Positions 44,710 to 57,334 of a DNA stretch of 64,000 nt are shown one piece after another (positions within the stretch are counted from its first letter, which is position 1; every line of letters begins with the position of its first letter). The notes under the pieces were generated by a model that worked only from the letters and a program-made list of their open reading frames with translations, ran no database searches and was not told where the DNA came from. The DNA is from Arctopsyche grandis (taxonomy: Eukaryota > Arthropoda > Insecta > Trichoptera > Hydropsychidae). The stretch lies in NCBI RefSeq assembly GCF_051622035.1, contig NC_135356.1, forward strand, positions 434,001-498,000. Reading direction: 5' to 3'. The position numbers were made by a program, and so were the translations under genes.

Positions 44710-45196
44710 ATATATTATAAAGTATCGAGTATATATGTAAATATGTATACTTGATACTTGATATTTTATTATTAAATAATTATTTACTGAACAAAAATGA
44801 ATACATTACTGATCAAGTTTATAATTAATAACTGATAAATTTTTCATTGTTTTACAGGGTAAACGGACTACTAGTCATATGTGAACCAGTCACAGGACAA
44901 CCGGTCGCTCTAGATCGGTCACACGTGATCACCCGTCACACTAAAACTGGTCACGAGAAAACTGGTCACACGTAAACTGGTAAACGATTTTAGGGTGTGA
45001 CCAGTTTTCTCGTGACCGGTTGTCCTGTGACTGGTTCACATATGACTAGCAATCACCGAACCGTTTTACAGACCACTTTTGGAATTATAAAACAACCAAA
45101 TAATTTGTGGCCTAATATTTCTCTGGTATAACTAGTGCCAAATTTAGACCAAAAAAAAATAGCGAGGCGAAGTCGAGTCGTCTGGTTGCTGTCACG

Positions 45197-46596
45197 ATGG
45201 AGACGGTGAGTGCAGGGACGATGGAGTGCAGGCTTTGTCTTGGACCAGCTCCGGCCGAGTCCTCCGTTTCCATCTTCCAGGGCGATCTTCATCCAGAGCG
45301 TCTGGAGCAAAGCATTCGGACCTGCTGTCAAATTCAGGTCGGTGCTGATTACAGGTTACAGGTTACAACTATTGTGGACCAAACTCTTTTCACCGCTCAA
45401 TCCTACTTTTTTTTCATTTCATCTTGCAGGTTAAAAGAGGCGATGGGTTGCCAGACACGGTGTGTCTGCCGTGTAAAACCAATCTGGAATCGTTGACCGC
45501 CTTTCGAAAAGCTTGTCTTCGAAGCCACGAAACGTCTCAACTGAAGCTAGACGATGGCTTGAAGATCAAGCCTGAAGAATTTTTGTTGGAACGATGAGCC
45601 TTCACTACCAACAATTCACCGAAAAAATACTGAAATTAGTTTAAAGCCATTTCCCAATAAATCCGAACTCGTGTTATGGTGCGTACGCACCAAGCCAACG
45701 AACAGCCCACAGGCCAACTTTTAAAACCAGTGGCGTACAAAATATCGAAATAAAAATTAAATTTAAAAATTGAAATCAAATATCAAAATTAAAACTATTA
45801 TTATTATATTAAAGTTAAATAAATTAGTATGGGTGATCCAACGATTTTTGCTAACCCGGGGTGTTGTCGGTCACATCAAACGGATTTTTTTATTCTTTAA
45901 TTGTTTCTCTCGTCGAAATAAATCAAGTAATTAAATCATTTCAGAGGTAAAATTTATCGGATAATGTGTGATTATTATTTTTATTTCGACGAAAGAAAAA
46001 AAAACCCTTTGACAAATCACCGACAACCGACACCGCGTTTTTTTATGAATTGTTTTTTTTATCGATCATCGACGTCGAAATACAGTAACATATCTTGACG
46101 ACTTTAAAAAATTATATCAAGATTTTTTTTCGCTCGTAATCAGAGAAATTATAATATTTCTCTGGTTTTAAATGCGTATCGTCGTAATTCAAAACATCAA
46201 CGATGATCTAATTTTAGCTCAATCTCGCTCTTTAGCTTAATTTTGATATTTAATTTCAATTTTTTAATTTAATTTTTATTTCAATATTTTGTACGCTACT
46301 GGTTTTATCCTGCTGATTAAAAAAGTTGGCCCAAAATCGTCGTTGGTTTAGTCCGTAAGCACCATTACACAAAAGATCACACACTGGAGAGAAGCTGTTC
46401 TAATGTAATATTTGTTTTTAATCATTTATTCATAAATATACACTTGTCAGACATTTGAGATCTCACACGGCGGAAATGCCATACAAGTGTGAAATTTGTT
46501 TAAAATCATTTACTAAAAAATATACCCTCAAGACACATAAAAAATTACATTCTGGGATTAAACCACACAAATGTGACATTTGTTTAAAATCATGGA
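45197..46596 (+). pseudogene. ZAD-C2H2 zinc-finger gene D3, interrupted by a MITE
   Basis: Exon 1 45197-45337 (METVSAGTMECRLCLGPAP, donor GTCGGT), exon 2 from 45430 (VKRGDGLPDTVCLPCKTNLE). It has the same 14-bp deletion as D1 and D2 after LKIKPEEFLLE. A 688-bp MITE splits the exon at GTGTTA (45677-46364). Fingers resume at 46365, with further damage in the first (a stop within the first Cys pair), then YKCEICLKSFTKKYTL and a finger cut after CDICLKSW at 46596, where unrelated sequence begins. Clearly a pseudogene. Confidence 0.85.
45677..46364 (+). mobile_element. Harbinger-like MITE, complete, 3-bp TTA duplication
   Basis: 688 bp with inverted ends TGGTGCGTACGCACCAAGCC and, at the right in complement, TGGTGCTTACGGACTAAACC. 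Similarity between the ends runs for about 130 bp. TTA is present on each side (45674-45676, 46365-46367), and D1 and D2 have the unoccupied CTCGTGTTACACAAAAG site. A 3-bp TWA duplication is the hallmark of PIF/Harbinger; no transposase is encoded. Confidence 0.85.
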
Positions 46597-46967
46597 GGCC
46601 AATGGGACCCAATTTTGCGGTATCTGCGCAAGCATTAATGAGCGTGCGTGTGAGGACTGGCCTACAATCACGCTGTCGCTCTGATCGGCTTGCTTCACTA
46701 GTGGCGCCCCTAAGCGGCTGCTCGAGCATTTACACTAACATTTCATTAGTTGACGTTTTGATATATCAATACGGCATTTATCTCGCAATTACACAATTAA
46801 ACGGTTGGTTCAATTAATCAATGACGACTGTGTCTTTCGTCTCCTCAAAGATACGCATTCCTCAAGTGAACCGCAACTTACCACTAACTTTTCGAATGCG
46901 ACGCTCAATTATCCAACAAGTTTTCAACATGCGTGTGTATGTTTGATAAAATGCATCAAGTATATCT
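46597..46967. other. Unassigned sequence between D3 and the duplicated LTR
   Basis: Moderate GC content, with one reading frame continuing from D3 to 46817. It has no motif I recognise and no match elsewhere in the window. It holds GGCGCCCCTAAGCGG. Confidence 0.35.
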
Positions 46968-47689
46968 TGTTATGTGGTATGATCTTACAACCTATGTATA
47001 TTCTTATGTATAATACTCTTTAACCTTAAGTTTGAACATCCGTTTCATTTTTAACTACTTATGATGTTTTCTCTTAAAGTTATCTCTCATTATTTATGAG
47101 ACTTTCAATATCTTTGTTGCTCCCGGACTCTACAGTTACATATTCTGTTCAATCCTATCTACTTAACTCTTATCTATTATAATTTATACGAGTTTCTAAC
47201 ACGATTGTTATATAAGACGACACAGTCAATGACCTGTTGAAATCCAAAGTATTACTTTAAATAATCTTTATTGCTATAGCTGCATTTTGTCTCACGACAC
47301 GTGTAAACCCTCAAATATTATTATCACTATTTATCTTTATGATTATTTGTGTATCTACTCAATAATGTCTCGATAATACATAAATCAAATACTAAAACTG
47401 TCTTACACACGGATGTTGCTCTGTATCTTAATCACTTTGTTATTTACCAAAATGATGTCATTGGTTAAAACTTATCATTATTTTTTGTATAAATACTCAT
47501 GTTAGATCTATTGAACCTCACTTGCGATAAAACTTTCTAACTAGTAACTTGTGGTAGCACTTCGAGACTAGTAACTTGTAATACAAATTGGAAAATTAAT
47601 CTCGTTTATATTTACTGCTATTTAAAGAATATAATCATTTGATGAAATCTGTGACTATTCTATACCATCTCCTACTCGTCCCCGTAACA
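46968..47689 (+). mobile_element. LTR of a retroelement (fossil), complete copy
   Basis: TGTTATGTGGTATGATC to CTACTCGTCCCCGTAACA, 722 bp, with a TATA-like TATAAATACTC near 47489. It is the duplicate of 1-719. No internal region follows. Confidence 0.65.
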
Positions 47690-48730
47690 ATCTGATGCAA
47701 ATGAGTGTGAAAACAATCACTATCAATTATGTAAATCATTCAATCCTTAACACGTCATCTTCTATTAAGGATCTTGGTGTAATACTCAATAATAAACTAG
47801 ATTTCTCTGAACATATTTCTTTTATTACCAACAAAGCATTTACATCTCTTGGATTCCTACTCCGCTCAACAAAACCCTTTAATGATCCTTATGTACTAAA
47901 ATTACTTTATTTTTCCTTTTTAAGGTCTCACCTTGAATTTGCCTCAATTACCTTTTTATTTATCCCATATTAATTGTATTGAGAAAGTTCAACTTAAATT
48001 TATTAAATCCTTACGCTACCTTTTTCCTACCTATACCCATTCTACTGTTTCCGACATTTTAAAAATCCTTTCTTTTAACAATCTTTCTGTCAGGCGACGA
48101 CATACTGATGCTATATTCTTCTTTAAGCTCATAAATGGTTTCCTTGATTGTTCTGATTTACTGAATAAGGTTAATTTCAGAATCGGTACTCTAGACGCGT
48201 TGCACTCTTTTCAATTGATCCTTTCAATACTAATTCCCAAAAATATTCTTATCTGCAGCGCGTTTATCGTATGTTTAACGGAGAGCTGAATGAGATTGAT
48301 TCATTTCTTCTCCTATTCTATTTTTCCAATATTTTTATACTTTAGTTTAGTTATGTAATGTGCTATTTAATCATATTATAGCTTTCATTCTTTTCCTTTT
48401 CATTTGTTTATTTTGTATTTACCTTTTTCATTTGTTTTATATTTGTAAATTTCAATTTCTTCTTATATTCTATTTTATAACCTTTTCCCAATATTTTAAT
48501 TATGCAATGTTCTACATATTTTGTCATGCCTTTATTCTTTACTTTTTAATTTGATTTCCTTATATTTATCTTTTTCATTTTTGTAAAAATCTGTTATTGG
48601 ACTCGGACGTTACATATATTATTTATTTACTATTTGTTTTTTTATACATATCTATGTACATCCTGTCTGTTGATTTTTCAATAAATAAAATAAAATAAAT
48701 AAATAATAAAAAACAACTCCAATCGTTAAC
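47690..48730 (+). mobile_element. CR1/Jockey-group LINE 3' end, second copy
   Basis: Same as 720-1775, with frames 47695-47973 and 47933-48289. A few indels differ (the second frame shifts earlier). It ends in the AATAAATAAAATAAAATAAA tail near 48690. Confidence 0.75.
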
Positions 48731-49436
48731 ACAGTAAATACAATTTAAAGTGAGAAAGAGATTATAAACACGAAACTGTACATTGAGACATGCGATATGC
48801 ATGTTATTACACCAACTCTCAATAGTAAAAAATATATAACAGTATTCCTTTAAATTATGTATAATTGAAGACTTTAAATTAAATTATAATTAAAGGTCAT
48901 GGAAAGTCTGAGAAGGATGTTGTGTACCACATTGTGTAGCAAAAATATTGAAAAAAAATGTGAATAAGCACTTTTTGTTTCAACTTGAGACGATTTCACA
49001 CATGGCACCCCCACCGCTTTAGAATTAAGTGTATTATCTCTAATGCTTTGGGGTACAGCTTGGTAAATAATAAAATTTTTAATCATCAATACAGATAGTT
49101 TAATATATACATATATTTTTCAATAAATAAAATAAAATAACATCTTTTGTTTTATTAAAATAATAAAAAATAAAATCATAAATTAAATACACAATAGACA
49201 TCTAAATACTTTTTAATAAATTAATGAAATACAATCAGAAAACATTTTAAGGAAAAATAAAACAAATACAATATGTGTATTATTGAAATCAAAATATCGA
49301 AATTAAATAATACACACAAAAAAATAGATAAAACAACTACCCACACATAGGGCAATCTATGTGAAGGTAATTTAGGGATACAAAATCTTATTTAACTAAA
49401 GGATCAGCCAATTTTATTTAATTTATTTAGAAAAAT

Positions 49437-50447
49437 AAATACTGCAAGAAATATTGAGAACGAAGAAATTGTTGGTGCTTAGCTTTTAAATAACTATTCT
49501 GAGGTGACAGTTAGAATATTTAAAGACATTATTTTACATACATATAAATCTTACAATGCTATATCTCTAATTGATCCAATTTGCACGGACAATGAGACAT
49601 ACTATATACATAAATAAATATCTAGATTTTGCTCACGGCAGAATAGATATTAATAATCTTTATTTACACTTTGATATTAACCCTTTTAATACCCTTCGAT
49701 GTTTTAATTAAGGTATGCCAAAAATGCCCTAGAAAATATTTGTTTTCTAAATATTTACGTAAATTCTTGAAAAAGCATTAATAATATAGACATTTTGGTA
49801 AAATATTTTATAAAAATATAAAATTATAGATTAGTTAGTTATTGGTTAATATATTGAAATTTTTAAAATGACCAAAGAAAAAAAAATCTTAAATTATATC
49901 TTATCTTAAAAGCGTCAAAATGTGTTTAAAATAAATAGATCATTTTGAAAAGCCGATACATCAGCTCAGGGTATTTTTGGCGATTCTAAGAATGTCGCCA
50001 TATCGGCTTTATGGTATTATAAGGATTAAAAAAGCTATATACGGGCGTGATTGTCAAAATGAATGATGATATTTATGAAGTACCGAGTGAAACGCAAGTC
50101 AGAAAGACGTATAAGGTCGATTTGGAACTTGGATATTGCACGTGTGAAAAGGGGCAATTTGGCAATACGTGTAAACACCAAACTGGTGTTTACCTATTTT
50201 ATTTAAACACAAACGAGGAAAATACTTAAGAACATAGATATTTAATGGCTCAACCATTCTTAAGTGAAGATGTTTCTTACACAGAAATTTGGCCACATAC
50301 AGATTAAAAACGCTAGATACGGACATGATTGTGAAAATAGATGATGATAATTATGATGTACCGAGTGAAAAACGTATAATGTCGATTTAGCAATTGGAAA
50401 TTGCACGTGTGAAAAGAGACAATTTGCAATTGCAAAAAACCAAACGA
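49437..50447 (+). mobile_element. SWIM/MULE-type transposase relic, second copy
   Basis: Duplicate of 2480-3490, again with CTCEKGQFGNTCKH (50047-50229) and a degenerate second unit. The upstream helical stretch has additional frame damage here. Confidence 0.6.
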
Positions 50448-50835
50448 AATTAAATAAATTGGCAGAGAATCCACATTTATTAAATATAAATTGTATAAAA
50501 ATATAGGTGAGTACATAAATATATAAAAACATAAACACTAAAATATATGTATATAGCAAATGGGAGAAAACATACACATGTATGAAAATTACAATGTGAC
50601 ATTCAAAAGTAAATACTACATATATATAAACATTCTTAAATAAAGATCGAATACTTAAAAAATTAACTACCCAGTGCTAGTAAACACAGATAAACAAAAG
50701 GAATAAATTTAAAAAGTTATTTTAACATTAGATAAAATAGACATACAAAAAAAATTACTTTATTTTTACATCATACTAGTTGTTCAGTATTTGTAATATA
50801 AACAGCTTTACATAAAAGAAAATAATATTTAATTA

Positions 50836-51136
50836 TTATCAGCAATCTTGTCTGTATTGCCATCATCTGTCTTGAAATAGTCGCCAAACTCGCCGATGGC
50901 TTCTTTTAACAGAGACAATAATGCAGTATATTTGTCTGCTGTTTGGCCAGAGGAGTAGCACTACAGGGCTCATCGGTAAAACAAAAGTGATGCTATCTAC
51001 AAAGACAATTTCTTCAGCAGACGACAAATTGTGAGCCCTTCTCGTCAAAGGAGTAATGATGACGATGGAAAAAGGCTCTGTTCGCGTTTTAACTATGACA
51101 CCCTTCTCCCCAAAGACTGCATATTAGCATCTTCTT
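50836..51136 (-). mobile_element. SWIM/MULE-type core fragment, second copy
   Basis: Duplicate of 3880-4180, with RAHNLSSAEEIVFVDSITF on the minus strand. Confidence 0.5.
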
Positions 51137-51888
51137 CCAACTTCTGAAAACATTAAAATATATATGTATGTATATTTTTTCTTTTTTCTAATTAGATATT
51201 TTGATAAGTGTTATTTTCACAAGCAGCAAGTGGTAAGAAATAGAATATTAAAAACACTGCAATCAAAGCTGCCCCAGTAGGTCGGCTTGTCCAAAAATTC
51301 ATCTCGGACCTACATAGATTGGTACAAGCTTTTGGCAGTCCTGTATTTAGGGAACAATCTGGAATTCACCAGATCTGCCTTGGATTTGGCTTCCAGATTC
51401 ATATATTTTTTATAGTGAATGAAGAACTTCATTGGGGTTTTAAAATTATCGAAATATGTAAAAAAATAGGATTTTCGTTATAGAATGTGAATGGCTATTA
51501 TGGATGATAATGATCGTCGACAAATTTTCCTGAAAGAAAAAAAAAAGTTTTTCAGTCAATAATAATTACAGAAAATAATTAATAATTCCCCTACACACGG
51601 AAGATATATTGGCATGTGTAGGGAGCTTAGATGTTGTCCTTATTTGACATTCGACATTGGTTTGAGTCGACGCTGCTTCAAGCAGACCTCCGTTCGGCCG
51701 CAGATCGCAGTTTCGGCCACAGCCTCGGTTTCAGCATCAGCCCCAGCCACAGCCTTCGCGGTATGCGACCAGAGCTTCATTCTGGTAAATGCGTAAGCGG
51801 AAGTTCACTCCGACTTCCGCTTACACTATAACTTTTGTTCCGACAGAAAGTGTAGCCAGCGCTGATCCATTAGCAGTTATCATTACTA

Positions 51889-52060
51889 AGGGCGTGTGCA
51901 CACTTGTTGGATCGGCCGCAGCGGTTAGCCTCAATACAAATAAGCGGTAGCCGCAAGTCCGTCAGTGTGGCGGCTATCGCTCATTTATATGAAAGCGGAC
52001 GTACTGGCATACGCAACGGGCTAGCCGCAACGAACGGTCCGGCAAGTGTGCAGACGCCCT
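51889..52060. mobile_element. 172-bp MITE with near-perfect inverted ends
   Basis: Left AGGGCGTGTGCACACTTGTT and right, in complement, AGGGCGTCTGCACACTTGCC. The interior also has local inverted repeats around GGCTAGCCGC/GCGGCTATCG. No clear target duplication is seen. The ends are typical of short insect MITEs of uncertain superfamily. Confidence 0.75.
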
Positions 52061-52204
52061 AAAGATCAAACAATTTTTGAGAATTTTTCAGAATTCACTC
52101 TTTTGAAAGATTTTTGGGGAAAATAAATCCAAAATATATAATGACTGACGATTTAATGGCAAAAATCGTCTTTGTGACCACCGCAATGTGACTAATAATC
52201 CAAT

Positions 52205-53040
52205 TACCCTATTGAGAAGTGTCTTGGCAGCACTAGCTAGCTATCTGCGGCAATGACGCGCTCTATCGGGTGAAGACATGGCTAAATCGCGCTGAACTGG
52301 AACTAGCAGTCCAGAAGACGGAGGCAGTGTTCTTCACCAGACGAAGAGGTTTCGGCCCGCCGAAATTGGAGCTGGAGGGTTTTGAGGTACCGTTCCGTGA
52401 CTCGGTGCGATACCTCGGAATCCAGCTCGACCGGAAGCTCAGGTTCACGGAGCATGTGGAGCGGGCATCCGCCAGGGCAGACGTGACGGGCAGGCCTGTC
52501 AGTTAGCTCGCCTCATGCCGAATGTAGGGGGACCTAAGAGTGTTAGGAGGAAACTCCTGAACTCGGTGGTCCACTCTATACTCCTATACGGAGCTCCTGT
52601 TTGGTGTGACTCCCTTAAAGTGGTGCGCACTAGGCGGAAAATGGCTGGAGTGCAGAGGCGGAGTGCTCTGAGGGTCCGCAGTACCGCACTGGTGCTCGCT
52701 GGCACACTGCCTGTGGACCTGCTTGCGGTTGAGCGAAAGGCGACATAATAACAGGCGACACAGTGGGCTGAAAAGAAGCGAAGCGAGGGATGCCACCATG
52801 ATACAGTGGCAGCAGCGGTGGGAGTCAGCTACTGGGGGAGGTGGACGCAAAGGCTCGTTGGTGACCTGAAGCAATGGTGATCTGAACTACCACCTCACCC
52901 AGTTGTTGACAGGACACGGTTGCTTCGGAACCTACCTTCACAAGATAGGGAAAGAAGCAACACCAAGCTGCCACCACTGTGAGGCAGCTGACGATGACGC
53001 GGAGCACACATTGCTTCACTGTCCTGCGTGCTTCACTGTC
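52205..53040 (+). mobile_element. R1-type LINE, C-terminal fragment
   Basis: GC-rich against its flanks. Frame 52270-52506 has WLNRAELELAVQKTEAVFFT then RYLGIQLDRKLRFTEHVER. Frame 52515-52748 has LLNSVVHSILLYGAPVWCDS and QRRSALRVRS. Further on is a zinc-knuckle tail, YHLTQLLTGHGCFGTYLHKI then CHHCEAADDDAEHTLLHCP. This order (RT thumb, connection, CCHC) is that of R1-clade elements. At least three frame changes; RT palm and endonuclease absent. The element is present in only one arm of the segmental duplication. Confidence 0.8.
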
Positions 53041-53640
53041 CTTCCTAACATTTATTTTATAATTTTAGAATCTGCAAAATAGAAGAAGCTTCTTTCACTT
53101 GACAGAAGTTTTGAAACCTATGAAAGTGTAAAACAATATTTCCATAAATTTTGTCAACAAAATTACCTCCCGTTTGTTGTGAGATATCACAACAGTAGAC
53201 AAATTGTTTATAGTTGCTTTCATGGGTTTCAAAGTCAAAGTGCCAAGGCATAAGACCGAATCAGCATTACTTTTACAAAGGATGTGCAGCGAAGATCGAT
53301 ATGTACAAAAGTAAAGAAAACATTATGGAAAGTGACAAAAGTCTGCTTAGATCCATTCACACTATCGGTGAAGAAATTCCAAATTAAAAGAAGAAAGTTT
53401 AAAACCTATGAGGAATTTAATTTTGGGAAATACTACATAATCGCAGAATCGTTTTACCCGAAAGGATATTCAAAACATTTGAAATAAAATGTTTCCTCCA
53501 TGTTCAGAAGAAAATGAAAAATTGTTGCATGTGAAGATCAATATGTACAAAAGTAAAGAAAACATATGTAAAGTCTGCTTATATCACAATCACACTATCG
53601 GTAAAGAAATTCCAAATTAAAAGCAGAAAGTTAAGAATCG
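53041..53640. repeat. Imperfect ~245-bp tandem repeat
   Basis: GAAGATCGATATGTACAAAA (53290) and GAAGATCAATATGTACAAAA (53536) start two similar units that both contain CACTATCGGT(G/A)AAGAAATTCC. The two units have no clear coding role. The preceding 53050-53250 may be a degraded transposase but is not recognisable. Confidence 0.5.
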
Positions 53641-53836
53641 ATTAGGAAACAACCGGAATATTACATATGGCATGCAGTTTTTTCAAGTAAGTATATATGG
53701 GTGTATTACATAATAAATTATTTTGTATTACTTGGAGCTTGGAAAGGTTAGTATTCGAAGCGTTATTCCATACAGGTGAAGCATAGGTTTCATAAATAGT
53801 GAGACATACATATATAGCTCTAAGAGAAAATAGCAA
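53640..53836 (-). mobile_element. Jockey-type LINE fragment
   Basis: The minus strand encodes ETYASPVWNNASNTNLSKLQ then VIQNNLL, the end of a Jockey-clade reverse transcriptase (TYASPVW....L...Q..). Very short. Confidence 0.65.
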
Positions 53837-53930
53837 TAATGTTAAAAATGAAGAGTACTTTCAAACAATTATTATACTTAAATACATACATATGTAAATA
53901 GGTTGTAAGATCATACCACATAACAACTTA
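53837..53930 (-). mobile_element. LTR end fragment (fossil)
   Basis: Reads in complement as GTTATGTGGTATGATCTTAC and a diverged continuation of the LTR family seen at 46968. Only about 90 bp remain. Confidence 0.55.
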
Positions 53931-55202
53931 ATACAAGCCAAGTAATTTAATTTTTATGACCCCCCCCCCCCTCATATTTTTAGATTGCTTAAAAAATATG
54001 TATTGGTAGTTCAAATAATTATTAAAAAAACCAAATGCTAATTAACAAAAATATTCTTGTTGAAATGATGATATTTTTTTATATTTTATAAAAACTTCCT
54101 TCTATACATCCTCTTCAACATCTTTGATTTTTCAAACCCGTGTTTGTGTGTCAACAGTAACATTTGCTATTAGCAATGCCAATACCATATGTATGTCAAA
54201 AAACTATGAAATTTTAACAAGTTAATTTAGATACGACCATTTATTTAAGCCGAGTTCCCTTATTTTTTCTATCCTCAAGTGTGTGTGGTTATTAGTTCAA
54301 ATAATGTTTTCTTTCGAAGCTTTGGGTGTTTTAAGATAATAAAATATAGAAGAGACTTAATAAGAGAAAAATCCCATAAATTTTACCAAAACGTCTTTAA
54401 GTATTGATATACTCAGATTACTTTTCGGTTGTGGTCACCAAATGTTAGAACGAGAGTCTGCTCACAATATTTGGTATACAAAAATGAAATGTTATTTATT
54501 TATTTAATAATACATGGGAAAGGTGGCAAAGCATCGCGATAGACCCATGGGGTTTGACTTAATATAAATATAATAAAATTAAAACAAATTCAATATTCAT
54601 ACCGATAATAAGATAAAAGAAAAAAAATACGAAATAAGAGAAAATAACCAAAATATAAGAGAATAAAAATATATGGGACGGTCGGTAACATAATAACTAA
54701 AAGAAAACAAAAATATACAGAAGATATTGGAAAAGAAGAATTACAAAAATCTTCAAGTTTAAAAAAGACTTTCAGAACTTACTACATTGTCGGGAAGACT
54801 ACATATTCCAAATTTTAACCACTCTGTTTGAAAAGAAGGAATTTTTTCGATTTTTATTTTTGGAGTCTAAGATGAGTGTTTTCATTGAACTTAATGAGTT
54901 TGGGCATGGGACAATTATGATGGTTATTTATTAATTTAAAGACTTCGATTAAGTCGCCTCTTATTCTTCTCGTCTCAAGTGTTATTAATATTAGCCAAAA
55001 TATTTTTTAATCTTACTCATAAAACAATTTTCATATCAATCAAAGTGCCAGTGACTACACCACTGCATACATGCATACAATGTATGTATGTATGTAACAT
55101 ACGACATATGTATGTATATTGTGATCATTCATAGATTTTTAAGCTAATAATACAACTTTGAAATATTTAAAAATCAATTCTTACTATATTTTTTAATAGT
55201 TA
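53931..55202. other. Non-coding arm of the duplication
   Basis: After a C-run at 53961-53972 the sequence joins the duplicated block (54015-55165, partner 5140-6250). No gene. Microsatellite TATG/CATA at 55075-55125. Confidence 0.5.
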
Positions 55203-55723
55203 ATGTTAAGTATTTCACTATGTAAAACATTTTCGTATATGAGTTTTGTATGTATACAAACTCGACGACGAAATATACCGAAAAAGTTGGGAAAACGAGT
55301 CTTGCGCTATTGCAAGTTGGTAGAACGAGGTAGACTCCCTTTACATATGTATAATTATTATTTAATATACGTATTTTTATTTTTCGGGATATTTTTATTT
55401 CTTAATGCTTAACAGATCCTTTTTTCCTCAGGTTGGTTACCTGTGGTTGGACAGCCCTGATGTAAAAGGCAAACCAGACAAACAGAATTCTTGTAGTCAG
55501 CAAGAAAAATCAAACCAAAGCATCTACCATTTCTCAAGAAAATTTGGCAAAACAGAATCCCGCTGAAAGTTAGAGACGAATTTGAACGAGACAAATATAC
55601 GAGGAGAATGACAATATCTTAGCAGATCTCACCAATACTGTTTATCAACTGTCGAATCAAATGGCCGCAATGTCAACTTGTTTCACTAATATGATGGCGA
55701 AGATGGACGAATTGAAGAAATAA
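55203..55723 (+). pseudogene. Possible two-exon coding remnant with coiled-coil tail
   Basis: The first frame, 55203-55412, has RRRNIPKKLGKRVLRYCKLV before a GAG|GTAGAC donor-like site. TTTTTTCCTCAG at about 55436 looks like an acceptor, followed by coding-like sequence. Around 55618-55723 comes LADLTNTVYQLSNQMAAMS and MMAKMDELKK, stop. The last part is kept at 32563-32658. Frames shift between the blocks. It may be the end of a Myb/SANT- or MADF-like protein of a transposon or host; I cannot identify it. Confidence 0.3.
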
Positions 55724-57334
55724 TTCAGTGTGTAATTCCATATTGAATATAAATTCATTTTAAAATTGATTGAATATGTAATATGTATATGTATGTATTT
55801 ATCATATTTTGCACAATAATAAAAACACAAAATCTCCAAACCTTGTTTTTTTGCACCCTCTTGACTAAATGTATTATACTACGGCCTTTAGAAGTATTAA
55901 TCTTTTTTATAATCTTAAAAAAATTTATTTATGTATATGTTTTACGTTTAATTGATATTCATGTACATTATAAAACTACACTTCTGTTTTATGTTATTTT
56001 AAGTTTTATTATAAATGAAAAAACGTGGCGAAGGTCAATTTCAGTTGCAAAAGCACTATTTTAATTTGACTTATTTAATAAATTGCTATTATTACTTATA
56101 GTTTTACTTGCTTTTGAAGTGAATCAGTGACGTTTTGGAAGTACAGTTCAGTTTTTATGATTAACTAAATAAACCATGCAAAAAACAATGTAGCAAATTA
56201 AAAGTTAAATTCACAAGGACCTTGCCACAGTTTTCGAGCTACATATGTACATATGTAGAACTTCCAACATCGAGATGAAGATTATAATGGTGTACATAAG
56301 TCTTCTGATACTTCACACATTAAAACATCATACATAAACTATCCCATGATTTTATCTATGTATTTGAGGAATATATTTTTTTATTACAATCAATGTACAC
56401 TCGTCATTACAGATCGCTCCAATGCGACGAGTGTACGAGAACGGTCAGACAACGTTCACAGTACGTTCAATAAACATAGAATACAATAATTAATCAAGTA
56501 CAGATATAATAATCATAGAGACATCTATGGATTATTTTTAGATTTTGTGCACAATTTTTATACACATAATAAACACGAAATTATAGAGACATCTATAGAT
56601 TTCAGATTTCTGTGCATAATTTCTACAAATTATACACCCAGATTTTTGTGACAACCGGAAATGATCTATGGCCAATTTTCAGGAACCGTTTCAACAACGA
56701 TCAGATAAAATTGGCAAACTCTATGTACGCTACCATTAAGCCAAACTGCTGGCTTATGTATATAAGGTCAGAAAACAAAATTGGATAATTAAACACACAT
56801 ACCGGTTATGAGAGCATTTTCTATTCAAATTGAGCGCAAATATAGGGAAATTTACACAAGATAAAAGTTCTAATTCCGGTTGTCGGATTTTGTTCGAATT
56901 ACTTAAAAGCACTATAATCATTATACACATTAAATATCAAGAAAATAAAAATAATTTAAAAGGTCAATAAAATAATGGAATATTGTTTAAAAAAAAAATA
57001 ATACTTCTGGTTTACGAATTTTATCCAAAACCCTATCAGCTCTAAGTTATTACACAAAGAATACAAATTTTCGGCTTGATACGTTCAGGGGTGTGCAAGG
57101 ACAACATTTTTAACTTTTCTAAGTGGAAAAAATCCCACTTCCGGTTTATGAAATGAAATGATTTTTTTTTACCAAATTTAAAACATAACTTGGTATTAAG
57201 CTTAAACTTCTAGATATGACATTTAACTTACAAAATCGCGGCGCGTTATATATGGGGAAATTCGAGCGAAACGGTGACTTTGAATTGTCACTAATCAGTC
57301 AAAATCTATCATAATAGACCCACTTAAACTGTAA
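55724..57334. other. Duplicated non-coding block with a ~385-bp insert
   Basis: Partner of 32660-33680. The insert at about 56373-56755 (ACACTCGTCATTACAGATCG ... ATTAAGCCAAACTGCTGGC) is absent from the partner and may be a small element. It contains two similar units around ATAGAGACATCTAT(G/A)GATT. No gene. Confidence 0.5.

Larger units (their letters stand above)
42660..46596 (-). repeat. Inverted third copy of the D segment, split by insertions
   Basis: 42660-42830 is the reverse complement of about 11375-11545; 44546-45676 plus 46365-46596 is that of the adjoining sequence down to the finger exon. The 1.7 kb in between (42831-44545) is not in D1 or D2 and contains a MITE end and a compound satellite. 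A MITE occupies 45677-46364. Confidence 0.75.

Noticed and set aside
46455-46817. Fusion of zinc fingers with a new C-terminal domain in D3
   Set aside because: The frame runs into unrelated sequence after CDICLKSW by a rearrangement, and the gene upstream is already broken.
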